From Phytoseiulus persimilis (taxonomy: Eukaryota > Arthropoda > Arachnida > Mesostigmata > Phytoseiidae), in NCBI GenBank assembly GCA_037576195.1, contig CM075102.1:13016745-13080744 (forward strand): 64,000 bases of DNA, read 5' to 3'. The translations under genes and the position numbers were made by a program. A model generated the notes under the pieces. The model was given only the letters and a program-made list of their open reading frames with translations. It ran no database searches and was not told the DNA's origin. Numbering within the stretch: the stretch's first letter is position 1; each line of letters starts with the position of its first letter. Shown one piece after another: positions 10,083-25,000 of this stretch.

Positions 10083-13000
10083 CTGCAAGAAAAGTTCTCT
10101 ATTAATGTGCTCTCATCCAGAGAAGCTCCATGGATACCCGCGAGAGCGCGGGTCTGGCCTCATTCCCCCGCAGGGTCTCGCGCATTCATGGTTGACATTG
10201 TCGAGCCGCTCCGCGCAGGGCTCGGAGGACTCTACAGCGATCGAATGATCAATATCTTCCTATAATAATGAAACATTCAACTTTGTTTGGCCACTCGTGC
10301 GCTCTTGAATCTCAAGTTAGGGAGAGCGCCAGTGGAAGGAACCGGAGAGACCGATTTGAAGAGAAACCTGGATAGACGTAGAGAGATACAGGCCTCTGGT
10401 CTGAGCAAAGGAGACTTTTTTGTTCGAACAGTGAGAGGGAGAGAGATGTGGATATTTGCAAACACAATCCAGCCATGTAGTGTTCTCGAGTGACTTGTTG
10501 AGTTCTGGCTAATTCGGCTCCCTTGAGGTGTATCAAGAGTGTACAGGAGTGTCTGCTTGCTTGGATGACTACCCGCCCGCCTCTCTGTATGGTATGCGTG
10601 ATCAGCCAGTCAGGCAGCCAGCCGGCTAGCGAACTCCGGTGAAGTGTCATTCAGCCCAGAGAACGTGCCACGCTCCTCCCCAGTTGGTAGAGCCAGGTTT
10701 GCGGCCCTGCTCCCCGAAGTCGCAGAGGTTCAATATCCGCCAAGTTTCTTCTTTCTGACCATTACGTGGTTCAGCATCGGTCGAGCATTGGCGGAGCGGA
10801 CGACTCGACCTCCAACACACGAGAGATTCAATGAGTCGAACAGCGACAACCACCACTCCCATGACGCAGCTCATCTAGATTCTTCAAGGTGTTGATGGGA
10901 ATCAAGGAACGTCCCGAACGCTGATTCTTGAAATCCACAGAATGGAGGGTGGAGATGAGTGCGAGGTTGGGGGCCAGTTCGGAAAAACTGTCGACGAGAG
11001 GCCGAATCGAGGTGGTGGCTCAATGGTGCACGAGTCTGTTCTCCTTTTCTGTCTGATTGAGTCCCGGTTTTCGTAGGAATCGCTTCCGGTGATATGGTTC
11101 GTCTAGTTGCCAGCCTTTCTTGCGAGGTTCCCCACGAGGACATTCCGGGGAAATGAAGACGAATCGTGTCCAAATATGGACAAATAGAAAGCGAAAAGCT
11201 CATTAATTACGGAGACTTCGGTCGGTGGTCGCCGCGCTCGTTACGAATCGGGACCGCCATAGCAGGAGTCAAGAGTGCGGAAGATTCAGCTCTTTCAGCA
11301 CGGCGAGGGAAATTGAAGCTGTTCGCCTGTTGGAACAGGGAAGTAGTTTTCGGACGATACACACATGTAATATGTCCTAATCTGGCCCGATGGCCCGCGT
11401 GCGTGTCTCTTGGCGCGCAGCGCGGCTTTGTTGGATTCACGGTGACCGACTCAATCGCGCCAGTGGTTGCGAATTTCGGTTTCTTTTTGACATTTTCAAC
11501 GGGCTCCCCGCTTATCGCGCGCGCCAACAAAAAGAAACGCGACGAGAAAAATGGAAGGTTGGCTTCTTTGATCTCAACGTTTGCGCGACGCTCACTGGAG
11601 TCGGAGAATAGAAGTGAGAGAATCTCTCGTTTTGAACTCTCGCGCCATTGCACACTCCGAGAGGGTGGGAGCGTCGAAGCATCGATAGCAGGACGATTAG
11701 GTGCTCGATAGGCCTGGCCACGTCGACGGACTGAGATTGCTTCATTTTATAGGGGAGCTCAGATCCCCTTTCAGTTCCGTCACCTCCGTGATCACGGCGA
11801 AACGAGACGTTCTGGAGGATTCTACGCCTAGACAACGGGGGTATGGCTCAGGATGAAAGCGAACGAGTTTGCCTGCCACCCTGCTCTCCTACCCATCCGT
11901 CGGCCGTCCGCCCGCGCGGCAGCCAGCCAGCCAGGAGGAGCGGGTATGGTCGTTGGCGTTGCTTCGCATAAGAATAAGAAGCCATACTCTAGTCGGCTCC
12001 ATTCTAATGGAAAGTACAGGCCAACTTTCACCAAAAGCCACTCCAAGCAGAAACTTTCCGAGGCATCGGTTGGTCATATTGCGTCCGAGTCTGCTCTCTA
12101 GACTCCCACGCTCTAGTCCTCCTCCGCATGGAGACGAGCATTCGACACAAAGACAGCAAAACTGGGGAGCCTTGTTTGCAGCTGCGCCGCCGTTATCGAC
12201 AGCAGTCAGAGCTCCTAAAATGAGGACGGGTGTGTTCCTCCACTGCATATCACTGGATTGGAAAGTGACGGACGCTCAGGGCAAAACCTTCCTCATGGGC
12301 ATCGAGTCGTCTTTGAGCGAAACATGTTCCGAGCCACTGCGGGCCAGTCGAACATTCTCTCAGTTAAGTGTTATCAGGATCTCTTCTGAGCTCTCTGAAC
12401 TCTGCACTAACGGTTGTCAAAGATGCTGTTAGTTACCCTCTCGGATTTCTGATTGCTCAGCTTAGTCCCTGCATCATTCCGACTCCCTCACGCCCAACTT
12501 GCCCATCTGACTCTCGCAAAAGTTTCGAGGGTCATCATGTCCTACTGATAGTTCGGCAGTGAACGTGCCTTCCTTAAGTCATACGCCAGAAGAGCGGAGT
12601 CAGTGATTTGGATGTCGGAGTCGTGACACTGACATCTGTGCCGACCGAATTCACGGCGAGGGTCCTATCTAGCATTTAGCACTCTCTCGAGGAGCGAGAG
12701 AAATTCAGTGAATCGTGCTTTCTCATGCTCGAGTCAAATTTATTCTAGAAGAGAGTTAAACAAAAACGAAAACGAGAGAAACTCTGTAGTTCGCATCGAC
12801 CTCAACTTCGGCGATTTCCAGCTGAGTTTCCTCTCGACATGTGCATCGGTGAGCATTTTTACGACTACAAAATTTGCATATCATTATTTAACTATTTCAA
12901 GCCCGGGCGCTGGCTTCGCATACCTGGCCGAGGACGCCGATGACTTTCGCTCTCACTCAGCAAAGCGGTGATCGACTGCCCGCCGAACGCTACGAGAGAG

Positions 13001-16000
13001 CTCGCGCGGCTCAATTCAAATTGAGGATTTGTTTGAATTCAACAAAAAAAATCAGTTCTCTCTCCTCTCCCAATCAAGTCAATTGGGGCTCACGTTGTCG
13101 TCGCGCAACGGCCTCTGCAACGACAAATTCATCAAGGGATGTCTTGCAGTGTCCCGCGGATCCACTCAGTTCGACTTGAGGAATCTGAATATGCTTCGGC
13201 CTGATGTTGTCTGCACGTGTACTCGATTGAAATTGAGCGGATAGCGCACTCGAGTCGGTGCACGATGCTCAACAGTCAGAGGCTGATTCCTAGTATGAGC
13301 GTTAAAATTCAATCAAGATGATCGTCACAGAGCACCTTGCCGCCACAGTCCGGAGCGATGTTCGCAAATGGAGCTCAGCCTCCGCGGCGCCGGAATCCAC
13401 AAATCACTCGGGGCGCGCGCCGGATTGTCACTTAAACAACCTTCAGCAGAGAGATGAGCTGACTCGAGCCAGAGGCTCAGTCTTGTGGTTGAGTTTAACT
13501 GATACGGACCGAGTAGAGCCTTACTGCTGTTTTGAGGCACTCGAGAGAGATAGTAAACTCGTCCGATAAACACAAGAGCTGAGGACCTTCCCTTTTATAA
13601 ACTATAAACACCAAGGTAGCCAAAACGCTGCGGCAACAAACGGACATCGTGCGGTGTTCCGAACAACCCGACCTTTCGGAGCCAACAGCAACATTTCGGG
13701 AGGGAAACGGGTCGGATCAGCACTGGATAGCAGTTGACGATGCCGATAACATTTACAGGAAGTTCTGACTTATGTTGAGGAGGCAAGCAGGCACGGATTG
13801 GCCACTCGAGTTCATGTCGAGCTGGAAAATAGGGAAGCAGATCTCACCCGATGGTTTTGGTAGGCGGTGACGGCAATGAAACGTGTTTCCTCGAAGGTGA
13901 AAGTCTTGAAGTTCGTGGTCCCCGAGGTGTTCTCCTCTGAGGGAGCAACGTACACAACGTGGAAACGGGGCTGGTATCGATGCATCGAGTTCAAGATGAT
14001 CTGGAACGGAACGAACGGTGATTCCGAGGAGCTGAGAAAGTGAACATTGCAACAAGGCCGAATCGCGACTCTGATGACGGAAACTATCTCCGTCCATAAG
14101 ACAGCATTTTTGACCGCTCGGGCAGCATAGGTTCGCAGTCAGAGATGACGCGGAGCGGGCTCTTCCGAAACTTACGCCCAGACCTGTAGAAGCACCCGGA
14201 GTCGCGGGCGTCTGGTTGTTAACATCCCGGACTCCGCTCCTATCGTCGAAGGCATGGGTCACGATGAAAAATGCGATGCTGAATCCAAATCACTCCCCTC
14301 ATAAAAACTTTGGGTAAACATCGATACACTCTCGTGGAGTTGAATAGACGCCAAAGTTATGACGGGCGTGCGGCAATTGTCGTCGCTGATGCCAGCGAAG
14401 GCGACCAATGCTCGAATGAATGGCAAACTCTTTCACAAGTTGGTCGGGCGCACAACTGGCGTTCGAACTCCACAGAAGCCGTTTGCCTTCGTTCGTCACA
14501 GCTGTCGCAGCTTTCGGTTGAGAAAAGTATAAATCTTAACTGAAACTCTAACTGGGTACTAGAAACATTCAACCGCGAGCTCGCGTCGACTGATTTCGAG
14601 TCCCTGATGGCGGTCTTCCGTGACGATGCTTCCACTTCCGTACACTGATGCTATTTCGGAAATGGAGGAGAGGTCGTCGTGGGCTTCGAAGCCTTCGCAC
14701 AGAGCAACGTTGTCACGGCTGTGGACCCCATCGCAAGCCAATTTCGACGCGATTCTCGAGGCAATTCTTCGAAATATCGGCATCGTTCTCTTGCCATTTA
14801 CAAGAAGCACAGTTTCGCACCTCGTGAAACTACCGCGGCGATCCCGACGCCAGCCTCTTGAGCCCGACCGCGAATGATTTGTCCCGCAGAAGCCGTCACG
14901 AACAATTCGATTTCGCAGCGATTGTTCCATCAGCCGTGTCAAGCATCCATCAAACGATTCTATCGTGAGTCGGGGCATATTCGCCGTTCGCTCATGCGAA
15001 GCGCCGCGAGAATAACTTGTTGGAGACACTGTTGCGTTCTGATCCAAATGTTCCACCTCTTCACTTCTCGGCCATTTTTCATTCAGTCCAAAGCCGCGAG
15101 ATGGACACAGAGCTGCAGACCCGATCAAAACGGAGCAGAACTCCAGAAAGTCCGAAGACCGTCGTGATAGTGGAGCAATAGAAAAGGATGAACAGAAAGG
15201 GTTCCCGCGAAAACGGCGGGGAAACTCACGCTGTCTTTTCGAATATGCTGCTCCTCGTACTATTTCATATAACATCCCGGCGGTCAACAAGACTCTTCGT
15301 ATCATTTTCTTCAAGGTATTCTTGTGTTAAGCACCACTCACCCTTTCTGGTGACTTAAGATGGGGAATGGACGAATTGCAGCTCAAGGGAGAATCAACAT
15401 CGCTCTCGAACGTTCGAGTCGATCCACGAGAACAGTCGCAAAGCCTAACAATCAGTGCAATAAAGTCATAATCCTCAACGGCTGGTGCCACAACAAGACG
15501 ATTCCCGTTGTAGGCTTGTTTGACATCAACTTAACACGCAGCCAGTGGAACAGACCGACAGAACTCAAGGCAGGTAGGGATCAAGTCGGGCGCTGGTACA
15601 ACACCACCTGGCAGCTTTTATCTGCCGAAGTGGACCAGCTTCAAATGACACCGGTCGTTTGATCGTAAGCTCCAGATTTGCATGATGACCTCCATTTGGA
15701 TGAACAGACATCTACGGCCTGTAGGATCTCCGCTGGGAATTCCGGGACCACATGACTTGCAGGATCATTCAGGACGTCGAGACTCGTGACTTCAACCTCG
15801 ACTAGATTTGCTCCGTAATTACCAGTACCCGGAACTCGGGCATTGTTCAGTGATTGCCATTCATCAGTCCGGGAATGTCCCGGAGGATGGACTGTCATGC
15901 CTCACGGTGACCAGAACCGGAACATGCAACTACCATATTTTCACCATACCACATCTATCGCCCAACACGGATATATGTAGGGAGTAGATTGATTGATGTC

Positions 16001-19000
16001 TGAGCTTCCAGGCTCCGCTCAGGATCGGTAGCTCCAACGGATCTACCTACAGGAGGCTAACGAAGCTCAGAAGCTACAGCCATCTCTCCCAACGTTCGGC
16101 TGAACTTCGCAAAGATGGAAAGTGAAACAAGCGAGTCGGTCCACGTCTTCGTATCCACCCGAGGCTCTCGAGAATGAAAGAAACACTCTTTCTGCAGAGC
16201 TCAAGTAAATACCTCGTCTAATGTGTTTGTGTCAATAGATCGTCGGAGGGCGAGCATCGTGTGTATTTGATCGCATGACAATCGCTGCCCGGACCCAGGA
16301 CGATGCATCATCATCGTCTTAAGCTCAGGAAGGAAGTTGAGTGCGTCTCGTTCCGGAAACTCTACCTCAGTATTTGATCAGGTTCTGCGCGGGAAGCGTG
16401 CACCCGGCCTTCCGAATCCGAACGACACAGAAACTGGGCTTGCCTCAGCCACTGTCGCCGGGTCGTGTCCGAGCTCCGCGGAAAATGAATGAGATATGAA
16501 TCTGCTCGAAGAGTCCGAGTCCTTCACTTTATCTCATGAGCGATTCTGTGGCGGGTTGAGAGCGGGTGGGCAGGCAGACGGGCGGACGGACGAGGCGTCG
16601 GGATTTGGCCGTAGCTAACCAGGAGCTTTGAAAGAAGGACTATCGGCTGTAGCCAGGAGTACACGCGACCTCCTTAGCGGCATTAGTATTATAGAGCGCG
16701 AGCGTCGCTCGCTCGCGCGCCCTGCGTCTTTTTTAGACTATGGGGAGATTAGTACAATACAGTACACGACAACGACGACAAAGACCCCGATGAATCACCG
16801 GCTGTTGATACCTGGCGATAATTTGGGGGTGGGTGGTATGCCCTGGCCGTGACGATAAGGCTGCCTGCCTGCCTGCCCGCTCGACTGTTTCCTCGTCAGA
16901 GAAGTGCCGACCGAACTGGATCTTCCATGCCGCTGGATGGATACAGACGGAGCGAAGTCACGGAGGGGAGGGGTGGGTGCGGTGGGGTGGCAGAGAAAGC
17001 CATAGAGATTGACAGCAGTTAGCCAGGCGGCCAGTCGCTCCGCCAGCGGCTCCGCAGCCGATGATGGCGCCGGCGACAACAACGACCGCTTTGTGTTGCG
17101 CTTGAACTGACTGAGGTTGTGTCCTCAAAAAGTGACAGTTATTCTTGCTTGAGCTCGACTCAATCCACCGACGAAAATTGCATGTTCGAAGGGAGCGGGC
17201 TCGCCTCAGGTTGACTTGACAAAGCTCCCATATCGCTAATGATAGCAATGCTGGAACAAATGCCTTTTCATAGCTGTCGTCCAACAACAGGAGCAGCGAC
17301 AGCGGAGGTCTCAGAGCTGGAAGCTCCTGTCTAGGGCCCACCCAAGCCGCTGGATTTCCAGCACGACGGAACTTGTTCAGCCTCTCGAATGAGTCCTAGC
17401 GCTGGCGAGGTGAGTCTTGAGAAACCTGACCAAGGCCTTATTTCGCTCAGTGGCGCACAATCGGTGTGGTATTCAAACGCCGAAATACGAGATACGTAGA
17501 CGACACGGACAGATACGACGAGATTCCGTTCATACTTGGTATTCATGGTTCCGTTTGTGTCTCGTTCGGGTCGCAAACGTCGCTCCGAGCGAAGTCGCGC
17601 CGCCGGCCATCAAATCAATGCCACAGCCGCCGCTGCAGTTGCCGCCTTTCTTTACAACATCCGTTTTCGATCTGTTGCTTGATCGGGAGTAAGTTCGTCC
17701 CTTCTTTCCAAACTGGTGGAGCAGTCTTTGGCGCTGTTCTTCGGATGGTGCGCCGCGGCAGCTTTGTCCCTATTAGCGATGCCGCCCCCTGCCCAAATGT
17801 ATGGAGCTGTTGCACCCAATGTAAATGTCTCTCCTCTCTACTCCCTCCGACGGCTGCTTGGGGGTCTGTCCGTCGGCGCGCCCATCTCTCCGAATGGCGC
17901 TGCACTCCTACCTGGGTGTGAACTCCCGCCTTGTTCACCTCCTTCGATTCACCCCCGAAAAGTTCGATCTGGGGAAACGGTGTCTCGCGATGTCGAATAG
18001 TTCTCCCCTGAGCCGCGCTCCGCTTCAAGCTCCGCTGAGACGTGCGTATGATCACCTGGATCGCCACTTCTCGAGAAGATGGCCCAGGCTCCACGTTCCC
18101 TCATTGTGAATTCGGAGTTCCAGGGTCAGGTCGCGCGAGGATTCGCGTCGGGCCCTCCGGAATCGTCCAACCTTCGAGGAGAAGGCCAGCAGTAACGGAG
18201 GCTGAGTGAACTTCAGAGGGAAAGCACTCCGTGGGAACTGGCAGATCCTCTTGTCGGAGCATTTCGCAGTATCAAATGGAAGAGAAACATTGCTCATTTT
18301 CCGATGTGCTCTTCTGGCGACAGGCATCTGATCCCACGCCGGGCAGCTCGCTCCGAGGCGGGTGGGTGGATGTGAGTGCGTCAGGTTTCGCTATGATTCT
18401 TTCGGCTGTTGCTCCCTCTCAAGCTCGTTCGCTCGTCGTTCTGGTGCATGTGGGGTTCAGCCGCTCTAGCCGATGACTTGGATGGTCGGTGTTAATCTTG
18501 GAATAACTAATGGTTCATGGTCTCCAGGAAAAGACGATCATTAATTGAGGTGACATCTTCCGAGTCGACCATTTAACACCGCCAGAAACGAAAGCCTTGG
18601 TTGAGCTAACCAGCAGCTGACGTTCAGACACCCAGACACAAATGATACACAAAAACACACAGTCACACATGAGCACCAAATGTAGCACCACATTATTCTC
18701 GGGGACTCGGTGTCGGTTACGGGACGATTATCGGTGCGGATTCCGAGCGCCACAGCTCAGCTTTGAGAAGAAAACTATTCAGCTCTCCCGAAAAACTCGT
18801 GATGAGAGGACGGGTCGATGCTCTTCCCTTCACGCGAAACAATCCAGCCCGATGATCCTCCAGGCCTCGAGCCGACCATGTTCGTCGTGCATGAGACGCG
18901 GCCGCTGCATCGAGTTTTCGCTGTCTTCGCAAAGCAGTTCAGCCACCCCGCTGTCTCGCTATTCAAAACGCTGATGATGAGACGAGATGCTGCAAGTGGT

Positions 19001-22000
19001 CACTCCTATATCTCCTTGTTCGGCCTCCTCCTGTTTCATTCTTCTTTTCGGTTTTGCTTGGACATCGATCGCGATCATTAAACCCCATTGTTGCCCGATT
19101 GGCCGCTGCTGTGGCGGATGCTGACACAGTTCTTAACCGTTCGTCACCTGCGTAGTAGACCACTCCCCCGTTCCTCCAATCATCGCGATCCGTTCCGCTG
19201 CTAAAAAGGATCCCGCCAAGCTCGTTCTGTGTGGAAGCCTACCGCTCGCCACGGCCTCTGACGCTAAGGATGCTCCCTCTGAGCCGATCAAGCTCGCTTT
19301 ACTGCCAAGTTTCAGGACGATGACGAACAGCTCCGAGAGGAGCGCCGGGAATTGGTTCTGCCCATGGCTATGATTTCACCCCCTTCCGGCCGGCCTTCAA
19401 TCGACCGGCTCCGAGCGACCGCAACATTCTCATCGATCGGCGGCAAGTGCTAACTCATTCTCTGAGCATCGGAGGCAGGAAGGAGCTCGAGACGAGCGCC
19501 AGCGTGAAGTTTTCAGAACCGACGAGAGGAATTACGGAGTGACCTAGGGACTTGTACTGGGAAAACCCTCCAGGTTGGTTGCGAGATTGAAAACGAGCAG
19601 CGGCCGCGCGACTTGAGTTCCAGCTCGTGGTCGAGCGCGGCAAGAGATGGAGGGGAATGTCTTGCAGCTTAGCAGCTGGTCTGCCGTCTATGGCCGTCCC
19701 GCGTTGGTTGTTTGCAGGTAAAAACCGCAGTACAGGAAAAAATGTCGATGTTGTTGACAGCCGGGGAGTTTTAAAAATGAAGTTTGGCTTTGTGCGCGTA
19801 ACGAATTGCAATCTGGTCGTCGTCAGTCGACCAAGCCCGTTCTCCCGCTCTTCCTCCCTCCATCCAGCCCTCGTTGCTTCCAAACTCGCTTCGGTGCCAA
19901 GCTGTTGCCTTTTAATTATCCACAACAACACACAGGGTCAGTTCGCTATCGTCGTCGCTCACCCTGACCGTAGCGTGTACTTGTTACGATTTGGTTAAAG
20001 CTCTCAACTGAGGGAGCTTCCTTGGAGCGGAGTGAATTTTCTCGAGGAGGTTCGCGGCGAAAGACGATCGGGGCTGAGACGGAACAAACTTTTCGATCAC
20101 GATGGTATTTCCGAACGAAAACGCGGCTCTCGTCAGGTCCTGTCCGACTCGATCGCTCAATAGAAAAAGCAAGGAGGGAATCCAGAATACTCACATGCCC
20201 GTTGTCGTCCAACTGGTTGTTGGTAAGTTTCAAGCGATCAAACGAGACCAACTGCTTCGTCCATTGGGAACCCTTGGCCGGCGAATCGGGGTGAACGTGC
20301 ATCCGAGGTGGCATATGCGGATCGGCTCTGCCCGCAACCACCCATGACGAACTGCCGTTGCAAATCAGGGTTAGAGGGATAAAGATATCGGCTACTATTC
20401 TTTCGCTGGACAGCTTTCCGTCAAGATCCGTCTCAGTGCTCAAAAGCACCTGTGGTTCCTGGAGAAAACTCGAGCGATTCTGATGAAAAAACAGCGTCGG
20501 CTCCCGCCCAAAACTTCGGCTCGGGGCTGCGTATGCTTCGAGAGGAAGCAGAGGAATCAGCCGGAATGGATTCATCTAACGAGATCGAATCCGGAGAAAA
20601 ATTAGCTGGAAGCTGGTCGATGAAGGCAGAACGAATCGGCTGTGTACCGAATCGCTCATATTCGATAACGGTTATGAGTCTGTGCAATGTCACTCGCAAG
20701 ATGGAACTCCGCCTGCGTTCGATCATATCGGATGAACACAAAGTCTGGTCGCTGCCAACTCCGTAGGCTTCTGCAGCCCATCATGTACGTTGTCTCAGCT
20801 CTGAGCGGGGATGGTAAATAATATGGATGAACCAATGAGGAGATAAGTGGGCTATCAATGAAGAGGATCATTGTAGACAATGATCGAGAGCCTGAGAACC
20901 GTTCGATTGGGCCGAAATTTCCAGTTAACTCAAGAAGGGAGTGAAGCTTGACCATGACCACGGTACTCCCGCAATTCTCTCAGGATCTGTCGTGCGTTGT
21001 TGATAGGATTCGGCAGAGAATCATCTCTACGGCATCTACCTAATACGCGGAGCTCAACTCACTTGTGAAACGCGTATCGGTATCTTTTGTCATCGACGGG
21101 GGTGAAATCCATGAGCAGCATGTAGTCAGCCAAAGAGTCGAGACCGAACATCCTCACCTGGAACGTCGGGAACATTCGCCTGCGAAAATCGGCGGTGAAT
21201 TATTGTTGAGATTATTCTGGAATTCCGAACGACTCAGATTCTCTCGGGTAAGACAATCTGAACACGAATCGATTGAGTTACGAGGGAGCCCCGTGCATGT
21301 GACGAGAGCAAAGTAAAAAAGCCACAACGGAAGCGAGCGAGCTCCGCTCAAACACCGAATGTATACCCGAAACCATCGTTTCACGCAACCCCCGATGGAG
21401 CCGCTGTTGACACGCAACTAGGGCTAGGGTCACGAGTAAGTTGAGAGCTTCAGGAGAGGGCCCAGAAGTCTCTCATACGCGACAACGTTTTCCCACATCG
21501 TCGACGGGTTCACATCACATCATATTTAGGGAGCTCCGTGAGTCCCGCTTAGCGCTCTCCTGAAATCGCTCCCCTCAGGTGTTTTTCATGAATCTCGAAG
21601 AAGGCTGAGTTTCAGATGGTGCGTGGGTTCCGAAGTTTGAGCCCATAGCTCAACCACACCACGTCCACACTGTCATCGCCAGCGGCTGCGTGCGTGGCAA
21701 ATCGACGACAACAGGGAGCAGAAAAAAAAAATTCGGATATTTCCTCTCGTCATCTCCTCGCGAGGCAAAATTCAAATTCGACAAACAAGTAAGCAAAAGC
21801 GGCCCGACGACAACAATCAACAAACCCAGGACCGATTCGAGTCCTGAAAGGGAAACGATCCGAGGGATCCTTGGATTCACGCCTCAAGATCTGGCGCCGA
21901 CCCACTAAGCGACTCGACGAATTTCCACCAGGGAGAGTCGATGGCAGATTGAATGAACTGAACGAAATGCAAAAGTATAATGCAGGCGCTGCGCCCGGCA

Positions 22001-25000
22001 CTTGCATCGCGTTGTGTCGCGAGCCCAAGCTTCGCTAGGAGCCTCACGAAGAGAGAGTAGAGGCAAAAATTCACAACAGGAAACGGATGTACTCGAAAAC
22101 AGGAGCAGCTCACTCGAACGAAGGCGTGGTCGCGAGACTTCCTGTTTATTGGATGCGTCGCGTCGCCACACTTATTACCGAGAGCGCCAAGCAATCCGCA
22201 GAGAGCCACCGGGGGCGCATCCCATCTTCCGTGTTGCAAAGATGCGATAAATAAAAATACCATCAACAACAACAACAGCAGTCGCCGCCTTCCGAGCAAC
22301 TTGCAGTCATCCAATGCGATTCACAACGACTCGCCTGTTCAGTCACTCACTCGCTCGGTCACGCTTCAAAGCAAGAGGCGGCGGCGGCATATCGATCGTC
22401 GTGTCCTCCTTGCCTCGTCTTCGTTCCGTTGTTCGCTCATCTCCCCACTAGTGTCGTCCTGCATCTGAACGATGAAGGGAAAGCCATGACTTTCCTTGCT
22501 GGATTGGAGCGCTTCTCAAGATCACGAATCATGTCTGAATTCATACGCGACTCGAGTTGTTTGACTCTATAGGTTCATAAAGAGGTCGCGATGTTGTGGC
22601 CGTGGTTTGTGGAGTAGCATCAGAACTGAATCCGCTTTTGGGCGCCCGCTCTCAGGAGGGGGCGCCGTGCGTGACATTGATGAATGAAAAAGCGTGCCCT
22701 CCAATGGGAGGGAACAGATACATGAGTGAATGCCTGGTTCATCTGCGTCTTCTACACCTGTAGGTGGCCAACAAGGACGTGCATCCACACTCCGAGCCAT
22801 CCGTGTTCATATCCAGAAGCGCGGCTCACGAGCTCAGGGTGCACGCTTCCAAAATACATTCATTTCGCGCACGAGATAGTGAGCAGATCTCAGACCTTAG
22901 GACAGCAGCAGTTGTCGTTCGGTGGTGGGTCTGTCAAGATATTATCTCCTTCTCAGTGGTGCACCTGTTTCGTCCGATTTGCCTGCCTGTTTCGCCCGCC
23001 TGTTTTATGCACCTTGTGCTCCTCGCCGCTCTTTTCGTCTGCCAAACCCCGCGCAACTGTCAGCGGCATATCAGCTTGATAAAACTAATTGCTCTGGAGA
23101 GATGTCGGACAGCGAGCGGTCTGTGACTCGTAGGACGAGAAATACTCCAACCCGGAACAAGAGCCATTGGGAGGACCCAAATACGGGATGACCACGCGGT
23201 AGCAGCACCGGGGAACGAGCCGGGAGACAAGTCTATTAGACCGAACAAGTTCTTTCGAAATGTTGAAGTCACACCAGACGAAAGTGCAAAACGTTGTCCA
23301 GCTGACCCCGCGCGAACCATATGTCCAACAGACTAACTGACCATCCTAGCCGCCGACCGCAACTCCCACAACAAGGGTGATAACAGTGACCATTACAGGG
23401 CTCTGCCACGGTGTCTAGCTCCTCTCCCTCTCCTCCTCATTCTCTCTCCCCCTCTCTCCGTCTCTCCCCCTCTCTCTCTCTCCCTCTTCCTCTCCTCGTA
23501 GTCAAGCCTGATGAACTCCGACTCCATGCGCTGGTCTTCTCGATTCCATAGATGTGTTTTGCGGGGCAGCTTTGGTGTTCTTGATCTCAAACGGGATTGC
23601 CTTTACCTTCTGCTTGAATCTGGATCACCGAGCGTTGCTTCGTGCCAGCGGAAGCGTTCATGAAGAAACGGGGAGATTCTTGGAAAGAAGCACATACCGT
23701 TCTTCGCCTCCCGAATCCAGGCCCACATCGCTGTTCGCAGTGTGGAGTTATCTCAACACTGACCGGATACGACTCCGGTGCGAACCGCAACAGAGTATTA
23801 AGATACTCCCTCGGAAGGTCGAGCAAGAAAGAACATTCAAACAAGAGATACCGTTCTTGTCGTCTGAGCTGTCCACCTGCTTGTTAGTCGATTTCCTCGA
23901 AGAAGAGGACCGAGCTCTGCTGCGGCGTAAAAACGTTAAGGTTTGGAGCTGGAGAACCTGCACCGATTGTTGGCAACTGAGGGTACCAGCTCAGGGCCTA
24001 TCGACTTTTCCCCGACTGCACGATTACTTCGGGTATAGTTTTGTAGAAGTTTGCTGGTTGTCGAAACCAATCCATGCTTCTGTGAATCACGCTGCGTCCA
24101 GAATCTCGCGAATCCGACCGTGCGAGAAATGGATTCTCGACGTTGTCCGTCGGAGAACGTTTACGCCGGAAAACGATGCATCGTCGGATGTGCGGAAGCG
24201 GACGTCTCCCTCGATTCAAGTGCCATTGAGCTATTGCCCCGAGCGATGGCGTTTTCAACAACTTCGGAAGTCGACTCACCCGAAGAAACAACGCGGGGGC
24301 GGAGAACCGGGGCCGGTGAACATCGTGAAGAAAAACGTCGAACCATTCTCCAACTTACACCGACCGAGAACGAGCGGCAGTTTGCGCGAGGGACGGACGG
24401 ACGTACGGCTCAAGTCAAATCCGTGTCACGGCCAACTATCCGATTGACCGTAAAGTTTGCTCCGTCAGCTATTTGTTGCCGGTCAGCGAGACGAGAGATA
24501 GAGGCCTAGAGGAATCTTCCCGTCGTCTCAAATTGGATCACAGCAAGCAAGGATGAGACGGAGGAATGAATCGAGATTTTTGCTGAGTGCAATGAATACT
24601 TCGGCCATTGCTCCCCTCCATGATTTTCCCGGGCGCGATAGCTCATTCCGGGCTGCAACCCGGTCCGACTTCCCGGAGTTCTGCGCATCTTCCGAATTTC
24701 TATTCGCAAGGCTCCGGTGCTAACCCGAGTTGCCTCTTGCAAGCCCGCCGAACCACGCTCCCCGCCAAACTGCGGAATCATCATCCAAAGAAGTTCGAGC
24801 CGATCATCGAAAATTCGATGCCGTCTTTAATTTCAAGCCCCGCAGGAGAAGGGTTTTGTTCGCGGGGGATCCGAAATGATTTGGCGAACGTCGAGGACAT
24901 CGAAGCAGAAACTTCGGAGCTATCGATCGTTGGCACACACAAGAATAATACCAAAGTGGAGACCGCCGGAAATGTCGAGGAGCGCGGGGAAACCGCGGCG

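Noticed and set aside
14559..15314. 251-codon minus-strand open frame
   Set aside because: It lies between two T-box exons on the same strand, is rich in Arg and Ser, has no motif, and its ends do not form exon-like splice sites compatible with the flanking phase-0 exons.
23554..24447. 297-codon plus-strand open frame
   Set aside because: It lies inside the 15-kb T-box intron, overlaps several other long frames on both strands, has no domain and has an arginine- and serine-rich composition typical of chance ORFs at this base composition.
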